DNA from: Robiginitalea myxolifaciens
GTDB lineage: Bacteria; Bacteroidota; Bacteroidia; Flavobacteriales; Flavobacteriaceae
Assembly (NCBI RefSeq): GCF_900115205.1
Contig: NZ_FOYQ01000001.1
Coordinates: forward strand, 1,639,240 to 1,703,239
Direction: 5' to 3'
Length of the DNA: 64,000 nt
Position 1 is the first letter of the stretch. Every line of letters starts with the position of its first letter. A program made the translations under genes and the position numbers. The notes beneath the pieces are model-generated. The model was not told the origin of the DNA, made no database searches, and saw only the letters and a program-made list of their open reading frames with translations. This document shows, piece by piece, positions 41,321 to 49,503 of this stretch.

Positions 41321-43348
41321 CTATTCCAATATCTCCACAAAAATATCGGGCTTAGGGGCAAAACCGAAGATACCTTCTCGTTTGAACCAGGAGGAAATGC
41401 AGACGGTCTGATTGTCACTCGTTTCAAAAACGATTAAAGGATATCCGATAGTCAGGACGTCTTCGGGGGTATTGGTATTCCGATTGAATTTGGTAGCCCT
41501 GCGTTCATGCAGGGAATTCTCATCGATAAACCACTGGGGATCATTGTCAGTTCCCAGAATATAATTTCCATCCTGACTAAGTCCTGTGGCGAGGAATGGC
41601 CGGTCGTAGAACTGCAGGAAGCTGAAATTATTGGTCTCGTAGATTCCACGTTCCAGATTATCCAGGAGAACATTCTGAGCGGCATTGTAGAAATAATTGC
41701 GCTGAAAGTCCTTCCAGCGGAGGGTGTTGAATGTTTGCTTGTTGCTGAAGTTTCCACCCGCGTCTACTTCAAACGTATAAGACTCCGAAGCGAATTCATG
41801 CCCGACCAATACCTTGGTGGCGCCCAGGGTAATTATTTGGAATTGCCCGGCATTTTGTGCATTGAATGAAAGGGCCTCCTGGGCTATCGGGTTCAGGGTG
41901 TTGTTGGTCCTTGTAAAGGAATATAGGTTGTCGCTATCAGCAACCAGCCATACCCCATTACCGCGGTACGCAATATCGGTTATAAACAGGAAGCCCGTAT
42001 TGGGTTCCAACAAGTATTTGAAATCCAGGGTCGCTGCGTCATAAACCCAAAGATCTCCGCCTATCTGCAGGAGTAATTCTTTTCCAAAGCCAGAGTCCAC
42101 AATTTTCATGAATACGGCGGAGGAGGTATCGGGAGAATCGCCGGAGATTAGGGTCTGATTGGTTTCGTAATTAAAGCGCATCAATTGTTGCTGATTATCC
42201 TGGGCATCATTTCCGAGGATGTACAGCGTAGGTTCATTCTCGTCGTAGGTCCACTTCATAATGGAAGAAACTGGGAGTAAACCAGGACGCTGATAGCTCA
42301 CTTCGGAGGAAAGTCTGCCAAATTGGGTACTGTTGTTGTCGAAGGTGTTGACCACCCGAACCTCATAGATGGGGTTATTCAGGTAGGGCGGGTCCATATC
42401 AGTAAAGCTGGTTGTTCCCACATCGGTAATCTCCGCTATTTTTTCCTCCTGAAATGCATAACCCGTTGAGTTCGCTTCATGATTCAGGACATAGATTTCA
42501 TATTTGGCGAAGTAATAACCCGTAAAAGGTTCCCAACTCAGGTTTATCTGATTTCCACTGGCCGAAATATCGGTAATGGCTACCGGTAAAATTTCGAGAT
42601 CACCGGGAAATACGGTTTGGATATCGCTCTCCCCTAAGAGTCCGTCTGCGGTATAGGTGCGGAGGAAATAACAGAGCTGATCCCCAGCCACAGGGCTTTC
42701 ATCAATAAATGTTGTGGTTTCCGGCTCCCCGATTATGCCTACCAGCTCGGCATCCTCCTTTTGACAGCTTGTGCTTCGATATACTTCATATCGGCTGAAG
42801 TCTCCTCCGGCATAGGCATCCCAGGTAAATTCAATCCGATCCCGCGCTTCAAAGTTGGGGAAGAAGGTGACCGACACATTGTCAAATGCCGGGGGGCTGT
42901 AGGGTCTTGCTCTAAATTTAAAGGTATCCAGGGTACCGTCCTCATCAAAATCGATCTCCGCGGTGAAGATGAAAATATTGCTGCGTAAGTCTACGACGTT
43001 CAGGGTTAAGCTCTGACCAAACTGGTCCCTGAGGGTGATAATCCCATTTCGCAGTTCCCAATTCAATTCACTTACTTCAGGAATACATTGATTGTTGTCA
43101 AAGAATACATAGTCCCGGTACGTACCGTCTGGTGAAATGGTAAAGAAATCCAGGCCACAGGCCGGGCTGGTAGGGGGAATGTCAACGACCTCTCCTTGCA
43201 GTTCTCCCTGGAAAATCGCCCAGGTTCCGTAAAGTAATTCCGGGTCTACATCCTGTTGAGTAGGATTTTCGGGCCCATCGTCCTTAGAGCAGCTAAAGAA
43301 CAAAAGTGTAAGTACGAGGGTGAATATCGGAAGGCGGAGGTTAGTCAT
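41321..43348 (-). CDS. Lipoprotein with lipocalin-like and fibronectin III-like domains, function unknown
   Basis: 675-residue predicted surface lipoprotein: signal ending LLFFSC (Cys20) followed by an SKDDG sequence, a frequent Bacteroidota surface-export type. Residues about 35-150 resemble a lipocalin-like beta-barrel of Bacteroidota lipoproteins (YGTWAIF..DGTYRDYVF..ELNWELRNG). Two fibronectin III-like modules follow (about 155-345, with IEFTWDAY..YEVYRS and INLSWEPF..YEIYVL), then a region of about 300 residues probably forming a beta-propeller of YVWDxx-like strands. Monocistronic, with its own terminator. No enzyme motif; adhesion or sensing is possible. Confidence 0.7.
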   Translation of the reverse strand: MTNLRLPIFTLVLTLLFFSCSKDDGPENPTQQDVDPELLYGTWAIFQGELQGEVVDIPPTSPACGLDFFTISPDGTYRDYVFFDNNQCIPEVSELNWELRNGIITLRDQFGQSLTLNVVDLRSNIFIFTAEIDFDEDGTLDTFKFRARPYSPPAFDNVSVTFFPNFEARDRIEFTWDAYAGGDFSRYEVYRSTSCQKEDAELVGIIGEPETTTFIDESPVAGDQLCYFLRTYTADGLLGESDIQTVFPGDLEILPVAITDISASGNQINLSWEPFTGYYFAKYEIYVLNHEANSTGYAFQEEKIAEITDVGTTSFTDMDPPYLNNPIYEVRVVNTFDNNSTQFGRLSSEVSYQRPGLLPVSSIMKWTYDENEPTLYILGNDAQDNQQQLMRFNYETNQTLISGDSPDTSSAVFMKIVDSGFGKELLLQIGGDLWVYDAATLDFKYLLEPNTGFLFITDIAYRGNGVWLVADSDNLYSFTRTNNTLNPIAQEALSFNAQNAGQFQIITLGATKVLVGHEFASESYTFEVDAGGNFSNKQTFNTLRWKDFQRNYFYNAAQNVLLDNLERGIYETNNFSFLQFYDRPFLATGLSQDGNYILGTDNDPQWFIDENSLHERRATKFNRNTNTPEDVLTIGYPLIVFETSDNQTVCISSWFKREGIFGFAPKPDIFVEILE

Positions 43349-43647
43349 TTAAGATAAGGGTTGAGAATTACGAATCGAATTACGTCAATTTCTCAATATC
43401 TAACTGATTTGGGATGGGAATTATTTTAGGGGGAGAAAACTATTCTTTAGGAGATACCTCGCTGGCGCTCGGTGTTCCTTTGGTCCCCCACCTGAAAGTA
43501 GTCGGATCCAGGAGATACCTCGCATTTGCTCGGTGTTCCTTTGGTCCCCCGCCTGAAAATGCCAAAACCCTCCACCGCTAGCGCGGCGGGTGTTTTTTGT
43601 TTCCAGCCCGCTTTGGAAAGCAAGCTTTCCGCGCGTCCCGAAAACAA
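43349..43647. other. Intergenic stretch with near-identical 49-base direct repeats
   Basis: No gene seen. Holds two repeat units (listed separately), a GGAAAGC-AA-GCTTTCC hairpin at 43615-43630, and an imperfect GC-rich inverted repeat followed by TTTTTTG at about 43573-43600. Confidence 0.6.
43449..43558. repeat. Tandem-like pair of 49-base direct repeats
   Basis: Units at 43449-43497 and 43510-43558 (61-base offset) match at 44 of 49 positions. Each starts AGGAGATACCTCGC and contains TCGGTGTTCCTTTGGTCCCCC and ends CCTGAAA. The differing bases cluster in a 5-base core (TGGC versus ATTT). Origin unknown. Confidence 0.85.
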
Positions 43648-43675
43648 AAAACCCGCTCCAATCGGAGCGGGTTTT
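43648..43675 (-). terminator. Terminator of the tRNA-Phe transcript
   Basis: 12-bp perfect stem AAAACCCGCTCC / GGAGCGGGTTTT with a 4-base loop, followed on the minus strand by TTTTTTGTTTTC. Starts 12 bases after the tRNA. Confidence 0.88.
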
Positions 43676-43686
43676 GTCGCTTTAAG

Positions 43687-43759
<73 letters not shown>

Positions 43760-43773
43760 AGGATGTTAAGCGT

Positions 43774-43807
43774 GGCCTGCCGGAGCAGGCCTGCCTTACG
43801 TGAAGGC
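43774..43807 (-). other. Two hairpins in the 5' leader of tRNA-Phe
   Basis: GGCCTGC-CGGA-GCAGGCC (43774-43791) and GCCTT-ACGTG-AAGGC (43793-43807) lie between the tRNA promoter and the mature 5' end, so the precursor would begin with a structured leader removed by RNase P. Confidence 0.65.
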
Positions 43808-43812
43808 GGGGG

Positions 43813-43820
43813 CAAATATA
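43813..43820 (-). promoter_or_regulatory. -7 box of the tRNA-Phe promoter
   Basis: Minus-strand TATATTTG matches TAnnTTTG exactly, with TTG at 43843-43841 and a 20-base spacer. The most complete Bacteroidota-type promoter in this window. Confidence 0.8.
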
Positions 43821-43870
43821 ATTTCATTTTTAGACAGAACCAACATTTCTGGTAAAAAAGGATAATTCCC

Positions 43871-43878
43871 GATCTTTG
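43871..43878 (+). promoter_or_regulatory. Probable -7 box of coaX
   Basis: GATCTTTG, one mismatch to TAnnTTTG, 4 bases before the ATG. The transcript would be leaderless or nearly so. The same GATCTTTG occurs before the LpxH-like gene. Confidence 0.4.
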
Positions 43879-43882
43879 AGGT

Positions 43883-44611
43883 ATGAATCTGGTCATAGAC
43901 GCAGGGAATACATCTATCAAGCTCGGGGTATTTATCCGGGGCAAGCTGGAGCACACCCAGACCACCGATAAGGAAGGCTTTGCAGGGGCTATTCGCGATA
44001 CCTTCTCGAATTACCCGGGAATATCTCATGCCATCCTGGCTTCTGTAGGCTCGCTGGGAACCATGGCGCGGGATGTCGTATCCGTTTTCTGCGAAGTCCA
44101 TGTGGTCTCCGCGCTTACCCGGGTTCCGTATAAAAATGCCTACGCCTCTCCCCAGACGCTCGGGGCAGATCGGATGGCGCTGGCCACAGCCGCCTATTAT
44201 TATAAGGAGAAGGAGAATGTTTTGGTGATCGATGCCGGGAGCTGTATTACCTACGATATGGTAAACGATATTGGTGAGTACATGGGCGGGGCTATTTCCC
44301 CTGGCCTGCGCATGCGATATCGGGCGCTGAATACCTTTACGGCCAAACTGCCTGAACTTAAGCCCCAAGCCCCGATGGCCCTGATAGGAAATGCCACTGA
44401 AAGCAGTATCCACAGCGGGGTGGTTAATGGGCTCTGTTTTGAACTTGATGGTACTATAGATCAGTATCGTTCTCATTTTGAGAATTTAACAGTGATTTTA
44501 ACAGGAGGGGATTCGCAATTCTTGTCTAACCGACTAAAAAATACCATATTTGCCCTTCCTAATTTTTTGCTTCAGGGCTTGAATCAGCTGCTGGATTACA
44601 ACAAGAGCTAA
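43883..44611 (+). CDS. coaX: Type III pantothenate kinase
   Basis: First step of coenzyme A synthesis, pantothenate to 4'-phosphopantothenate. 242 aa of the ASKHA fold: LVIDAGNTSIKLGVF phosphate-1 motif at the N-terminus, TLGADRMALATAAY at about residues 92-105, and VLVIDAGSCITYDMV at about 114-128, with GGAISPGLRMRYRAL following. First of a run of plus-strand genes; the next gene starts at the adjacent base. Confidence 0.94.
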   Translation: MNLVIDAGNTSIKLGVFIRGKLEHTQTTDKEGFAGAIRDTFSNYPGISHAILASVGSLGTMARDVVSVFCEVHVVSALTRVPYKNAYASPQTLGADRMALATAAYYYKEKENVLVIDAGSCITYDMVNDIGEYMGGAISPGLRMRYRALNTFTAKLPELKPQAPMALIGNATESSIHSGVVNGLCFELDGTIDQYRSHFENLTVILTGGDSQFLSNRLKNTIFALPNFLLQGLNQLLDYNKS

Positions 44612-45892
44612 ATGCTACAACGCCTCTTTTTCGCAAGCCTTTTCTTTGTGATTTTTACTGCCGGTGCTCAAGACGGCACCGTGTCTCCGTACTCCTCACT
44701 GGGTGTGGGTGATTTGCGCCAGGTGCGCACCGTGGAAAACCAGTCCATGGGTGGTCTGGGCATCTATACCGATAGTATCCACCTGCATTTGAACAACCCT
44801 GCGGCCCTTGGGAAACTGGGCGCCACAGTCTACACGGCAGGCATATCCCACCAGGAACTTCGTTTGGAAACCTTTGACGATGCGCAAAACTCCTCGGTAT
44901 CCAATTTAAATTACCTGGCCATTGCATTTCCAATTAAACTGCAGCGCGCCGGAGTTGCCTTCGGAATTAAGCCGTATTCTTCTGTGGGATACAACCTGGA
45001 GCAATTTTCCAGCAATGCCGAAGGCGGGGAAATTGTCAGGAGCTTTACCGGAACAGGAGGAATAAACCAGGCCTTCTTATCATTAGGCTTCGCTATTACC
45101 CCCGAGCTTCATATCGGCGCTACGGGGAATTTCAATTTCGGGCGGGTTACCTACCGACGCATTCAAATTGAGGAGGGGGTGGTTTTTGGCACCCTGGACG
45201 AACGCATTTCGGAGATCAATGGTTTCGATTTCAATTATGCCCTTACCTATCAACCGCAAATAACAGACAAGCATACTTTATTCTTGTCTGCGCGGGCGGC
45301 GACCCAGCGAAATTTGGTTTCCACCAATGAGCAGCGCATTGAAACCTTTGTACCATCCAATGGCAATACTATAGAGTCTATCAATGTAAACCTCGATGAG
45401 GAGTTTTTGCGATTTACAGAAATAAAAGTCCCTACAACCTATTCTCTGGGAGCAGGTATCGGGGAAGATAAGCACTGGTTTGTCGGCGCGGAGTATAGCT
45501 TGCAGCAATTCAGTGATTTTCAAAACGTATTCCTGCAGGGCGACAATGTAACCTTTGAAGATGCCAGCAGCATTGCAATTGGCGGCTACTTTATCCCGAA
45601 TTTTCAATCCCTTGATTCCTATTTCAGCCGGATCGTGTACCGGGCTGGATTTCGTCTGGATAATACGGGATACATCGTAAATGACAAGCCCCTCGAGGAT
45701 TTTGGCATAACATTTGGTTTAGGGGTACCACTGGGAGGAGACATCAGCAGTCTTTTCTCCAACCTGAACCTGGGATTTGAGTTGGGCCGGCGTGGCACCA
45801 CGATGAACAGCCTGGTTCGTGAGAGTTATTTCAAGGTTAATCTGGGACTTTCGTTCAATTCAAGGTGGTTCCAGAAACGCCGGATCAATTGA
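44612..45892 (+). CDS. Outer-membrane beta-barrel protein, function unknown
   Basis: 426 aa with a signal peptide (1-19, ending TAGAQ). The rest is alternating short strands rich in Gly and aromatics, beginning SPYSSLGVGDLRQ and with a HLNNPAALG segment as in FadL/PorV-like barrels of Bacteroidota, ending in a C-terminal aromatic stretch (SFNSRWFQKRRIN). Starts directly after the coaX stop; this order is common in flavobacteria but no function is established. Confidence 0.75.
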   Translation: MLQRLFFASLFFVIFTAGAQDGTVSPYSSLGVGDLRQVRTVENQSMGGLGIYTDSIHLHLNNPAALGKLGATVYTAGISHQELRLETFDDAQNSSVSNLNYLAIAFPIKLQRAGVAFGIKPYSSVGYNLEQFSSNAEGGEIVRSFTGTGGINQAFLSLGFAITPELHIGATGNFNFGRVTYRRIQIEEGVVFGTLDERISEINGFDFNYALTYQPQITDKHTLFLSARAATQRNLVSTNEQRIETFVPSNGNTIESINVNLDEEFLRFTEIKVPTTYSLGAGIGEDKHWFVGAEYSLQQFSDFQNVFLQGDNVTFEDASSIAIGGYFIPNFQSLDSYFSRIVYRAGFRLDNTGYIVNDKPLEDFGITFGLGVPLGGDISSLFSNLNLGFELGRRGTTMNSLVRESYFKVNLGLSFNSRWFQKRRIN

Positions 45893-45934
45893 TAAAAAAT
45901 TAGTAATTTACACGCCCTTAAAGAACTAGATAAG

Positions 45935-47305
45935 ATGAAAAAGGAATTTTACCTGATGTTACTGATGATTTTCGGCTGTACTGCCCCGGCTCTGGCCCAG
46001 GCGCAGAATCCGGAATGTATGACGAATCTTTCCATCTACGCGGAACACGCAAAAGTTAAGAATTACGAGGCTGCCTATGCACCCTGGAAAATGGTCTACG
46101 AGGCCTGCCCGGGTATCAATAAGGCCAACTTCTCCTACGGGGAGAAAATCCTCGATTATAAAATAGATAACTCTTCCGGGGCCGAAAAGGAAGGATACAT
46201 CAAAGACCTGATTGCCCTGTATGACAAGAGTATGGAGTACTTCCCTAAGGATTATTCCATGGCCGATGTGATGAGCGATAAGGCCAATGTTATGTACGAC
46301 AACAAAATGGCCGATGATGCTGAGTTGTATTCCATGCTTACCAAGGCCTTTAACGAAGACAAGAAGAACTTTGACAATCCAAAGTCACTGTATTTGTATT
46401 TCTCTTCTTTGGTAGACTTGCACAAAGGGGGCAAAAAAGAACTGCAGGAAGTATTTGACGTATACGACGACGTTACTGAGCAAATCGAATCAGTAAACGA
46501 AAAGTACCTGGCGCAGATTACTAAGCTACTTCCCAAGGAAGAGGCCGGAACGCTTACTTCTAAGGAAAAGCAACGCCTTCGTGCCTACAATAGTTATTCT
46601 GAGAACTACGGTAAGATTGCCGGTAGTATCGATTCTAAGTTGGGAGATCTCGCCGATTGTGAGAACCTGATCCCGCTTTACGAGAAGAGTTTTGAAGAAA
46701 AGAAAACCGATGTAAATTGGGTAAAGCGTGCCGTAGGGCGTATGTTCTCCAAAGAATGTATCGACGACCCCATGTTCCGCAAGCTCTTTGAAGCTCAGAT
46801 CGCACTGGATCCTTCTCCAAGTGCTTACCTCTATGGAGCTACCCTTAAAGTAAAGGATGGCGATACAAGAGGGGCTATTGCTGATTTTGATAAGGCAGCT
46901 TCTTTGGAAACCGATTCAAAAAAGCGCTCCGATATTTTCTACAAGGCGGCCACGGTGGCCAGAAGGTTTAGCAAGAGCCAGGCGCGTTCGTATGCCCAGA
47001 AGGCTATCGATGCTTACAGTGCTAACGGAAAGGCGTATTTGCTGATCGCTAACCTCTATGCAGGAAGTGCAAACGATTGTGGAAGCACTCCATTTGAGAA
47101 GCGTGCGATTTACTGGAAAGCAGCCGATATGGCCAGACGTGCCGGGCGCGTTGATCCTTCCCTTAGCGGAAGATCCAATCAGGCCGCTGCGAGCTACTCT
47201 GCCAAGGCTCCTTCCAAAACGGATATTTTCAACTCCGGGATGGCTGGTAAGACCCTTACCTTCTCCTGCTGGGTTGGTGGATCTGTTACAGTGCCTAACT
47301 TATAA
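45935..47305 (+). CDS. Secreted TPR-like repeat protein
   Basis: 456 aa with signal peptide (about 1-21, ending LAQAQ). The mature region is mostly helical, with TPR-like units such as NYEAAYAPWKMVYEACP, SYGEKILDYKI, RGAIADFDKAASLE and ARSYAQKAIDAYSANGKAYLLIANLY. Cys pairs near both ends may form disulfides. Homologues in flavobacteria sit between coaX and lptC but their role is unknown; protein-interaction scaffolding in the periplasm is likely. It starts 42 bases after the barrel protein and ends 8 bases before lptC. Confidence 0.75.
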   Translation: MKKEFYLMLLMIFGCTAPALAQAQNPECMTNLSIYAEHAKVKNYEAAYAPWKMVYEACPGINKANFSYGEKILDYKIDNSSGAEKEGYIKDLIALYDKSMEYFPKDYSMADVMSDKANVMYDNKMADDAELYSMLTKAFNEDKKNFDNPKSLYLYFSSLVDLHKGGKKELQEVFDVYDDVTEQIESVNEKYLAQITKLLPKEEAGTLTSKEKQRLRAYNSYSENYGKIAGSIDSKLGDLADCENLIPLYEKSFEEKKTDVNWVKRAVGRMFSKECIDDPMFRKLFEAQIALDPSPSAYLYGATLKVKDGDTRGAIADFDKAASLETDSKKRSDIFYKAATVARRFSKSQARSYAQKAIDAYSANGKAYLLIANLYAGSANDCGSTPFEKRAIYWKAADMARRAGRVDPSLSGRSNQAAASYSAKAPSKTDIFNSGMAGKTLTFSCWVGGSVTVPNL

Positions 47306-47313
47306 GGATTTAC

Positions 47314-47919
47314 ATGCGACATAAATCGCATTCCAGATTACGAAGTGTTGCCACGGTTTTTGCCGTGGCAATCTTTGTTTTGGGCTGTCAGGACAAGTAC
47401 GAGCGGGTGGGAGATGAAGCCGTAGATCCGGTTTACCCTCAGGGGGTAGCCAGTGATTTTACCCTCACCTATACCGAGGCGCCTGAGAACCTGAATTCCC
47501 AGGACAGCAGCACTACCCGAATCATCGCCATCCTTAAAAGCCCGGTAAGCGAAGATTATACCAACCTCCGCTTCCAATACCGCACCTTCCCCGATGGTCT
47601 CCGGGTGGAGCATTACGACGAAGAGGGGCGCCTCAGCACCATAGAGGCCGATTATGCCATTATCTATGCGCAGACCAACCTCTTTGACCTCAAAGGCAAT
47701 GTGATAATGCAGACCCAGGACGGAAAGATGCTGGAAACCGAACAGCTCTTCTGGGATCGCAGCAACGATTGGATTTTTACGGAAGCCCGTTTTACCCTTA
47801 CCAACCCGGAAGAAGGAACGGTGCTCAATGGGGAAGGAATGGATTTTAACCGGGAATTTAGCTATTTTAATGCCCATAAGACCGGCGGGGAAATGCGGGT
47901 CAAAGAAGAAGGTTCATGA
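47314..47919 (+). CDS. lptC: LPS export periplasmic bridge protein LptC
   Basis: Couples the inner-membrane LptBFG transporter to the periplasmic LptA bridge for LPS export. 201 aa; unusually for LptC it has a lipoprotein-like start (signal ending FVLGC, Cys about 27), common in Bacteroidota. The OstA-fold core shows strands such as VEHYDEEGRLSTIEADYAIIY, NVIMQTQDGKMLETEQLFWDR and VLNGEGMDFNREF. Overlaps the next small gene by 4 bases (ATGA). Confidence 0.85.
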   Translation: MRHKSHSRLRSVATVFAVAIFVLGCQDKYERVGDEAVDPVYPQGVASDFTLTYTEAPENLNSQDSSTTRIIAILKSPVSEDYTNLRFQYRTFPDGLRVEHYDEEGRLSTIEADYAIIYAQTNLFDLKGNVIMQTQDGKMLETEQLFWDRSNDWIFTEARFTLTNPEEGTVLNGEGMDFNREFSYFNAHKTGGEMRVKEEGS

Positions 47920-48128
47920 TAAAAATTTTAAGATATACCGAGTACCTCTACCTGGCAGTAGCCGTGCTTTCGATTTATGAGGTCAGCCAAACATGGTCAA
48001 CGGAACGGGATCGCAGTTACCTCTTTATCCTGTTTGCGGTTGTTTCCTTAGGGATGTTCCTTTTCCGTCGGCGTTACCGGCGCAAATTTGAAGCCCAACG
48101 CAGGCGCATGGACTCAGACAAGGAGTAA
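47916..48128 (+). CDS. Small two-span membrane protein
   Basis: 70 aa: two hydrophobic spans (about 9-24 and 33-49) joined by a short polar loop containing TWSTERDRSY, with a strongly basic C-terminus (RRRYRRKFEAQRRRMD). Overlaps lptC by 4 bases and ends 6 bases before the CNNM gene, so it is translated as part of the operon. No recognised family. Confidence 0.75.
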   Translation: MIKILRYTEYLYLAVAVLSIYEVSQTWSTERDRSYLFILFAVVSLGMFLFRRRYRRKFEAQRRRMDSDKE

Positions 48129-48134
48129 GCGGCT

Positions 48135-49418
48135 TTGGCAATAACCATCATCGTAATATCGCTGCTGTGTTCCGCCTTTTTCTCTGGGATGGAAATCGCT
48201 TTTGTTTCGGCGAACCGCATCCATATCGAAATTGAGAAAAAGCAGGAGGGCATCCTCGCGGGGATCCTTACCCGGCTTACGGAGAAACCCTCCAAGTTTA
48301 TCACCACCATGCTCATCGGGAACAATATTGCCCTGGTGGTCTATGCCTACTATATGGGGGAGTTGCTGATGGAATGGTTCCAATCGCTCTTGCCTTCCGC
48401 TTACCCGATAATCAATTCCCTGCTTACGGATTTTTCCCTGCTGTCTCAAACCGTGATCTCCACCCTGATCATCTTGTTTACAGCGGAATTCCTGCCTAAG
48501 GTGCTGTTCCAGATTTATTCCAATACCCTCCTCAAAGTCCTGGCTGTTCCGGCCTACATTTTCTACCAGTTGTTCTGGCTGATTTCGGAAGGGGTTATCT
48601 GGATTTCCGATGTGGTGCTGAAGCTCTTCTTCAAATCCGATGGGGACCACGTACAGGTTTCTTTTACCAAGCTGGAACTGGGGGATTATATTACGGAGCA
48701 GATGGAGACCGTGGAGGAGGAAGATGAGGTGGATTCCGAGATCCAGATATTCCAGAATGCGCTGGAGTTTTCCGAAGTAAAGGCGCGGGAGGTGATGGTG
48801 CCGCGTACAGAAATTACGGCCGTGGAACTCCACGACACCCCCAAAAACCTGACGAAACTTTTTACGGCTACCGGTTACTCCAAAATCCTGATATTCAAGG
48901 ATACCATCGATAATATCATTGGCTATGTGCACTCTTATGAGCTCTTCAAAAAGCCCAAGAGCATAAAGAGTATCCTGTTGCCGGTGGAATACGTACCGGA
49001 AACCATGTTAATCCACAACATCCTCAACGTGCTCACTAAAAAGAGGAAAAGCATGGCTGTGGTCCTGGACGAATACGGGGGGACTTCGGGGATTTTAACG
49101 GTGGAGGATATCATCGAAGAGTTATTCGGGGAAATAGAAGACGAACACGATTCCACAGACCTGGTAGAAGAGGAAATCGGGGATAATCACTACAAATTTT
49201 CGGCTCGGCTGGAGGTAGACTACCTCAACGAGCAATACCGCCTGGACCTGCCAGAAGGGGACGAATACGGTACGCTGGGAGGAATGATTCTCCACGAAAC
49301 CGGGGAGATTCCCCAGCAGGATACCGAAATCCGGATCGGCCCGTTTTTCTTTAAAATTCTCGAGGTGAGTAATCACAAAATTGATCTGGTATCCCTCGAG
49401 GTTCTCGATGCCGACTAA
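48135..49418 (+). CDS. CNNM/CorC-type (DUF21-CBS-CorC_HlyC) membrane protein
   Basis: 427 aa. N-terminal DUF21 domain with three or four TM (about 1-170, including SALFSGMEIAF-like SAFFSGMEIAFV), CBS pair (about 200-330, with REVMVPRTEI and AVVLDEYGGTSGILTVEDIIEELFG), and C-terminal CorC_HlyC domain. Homologues are Mg2+ or Co2+ exporters/regulators (CNNM) or GldE. The start must be TTG at 48135: a stop lies in frame 9 bases upstream, and the next ATG would cut the first TM. Not next to gldD, so GldE is less likely than a CNNM paralogue. Confidence 0.85.
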   Translation: MAITIIVISLLCSAFFSGMEIAFVSANRIHIEIEKKQEGILAGILTRLTEKPSKFITTMLIGNNIALVVYAYYMGELLMEWFQSLLPSAYPIINSLLTDFSLLSQTVISTLIILFTAEFLPKVLFQIYSNTLLKVLAVPAYIFYQLFWLISEGVIWISDVVLKLFFKSDGDHVQVSFTKLELGDYITEQMETVEEEDEVDSEIQIFQNALEFSEVKAREVMVPRTEITAVELHDTPKNLTKLFTATGYSKILIFKDTIDNIIGYVHSYELFKKPKSIKSILLPVEYVPETMLIHNILNVLTKKRKSMAVVLDEYGGTSGILTVEDIIEELFGEIEDEHDSTDLVEEEIGDNHYKFSARLEVDYLNEQYRLDLPEGDEYGTLGGMILHETGEIPQQDTEIRIGPFFFKILEVSNHKIDLVSLEVLDAD

Positions 49419-49503
49419 AACCCTCTCGAATCCCCTGATTTCCTTTTTATTATTGGTTAGAAAATGGTAATTTCGCCCACTGATTTAAAGAAATCCACAT
49501 AAG

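Noticed and set aside
41277-41348. About 23 open codons on the minus strand reading DFACPIYKVIDSEE
   Set aside because: Looks protein-like but is only 23 codons after an upstream stop, overlaps the end of the lipoprotein gene and has no start codon.
48114-48932. 272-codon open frame on the minus strand
   Set aside because: Antisense to the CNNM gene, whose domains are clear; low-complexity shadow sequence.
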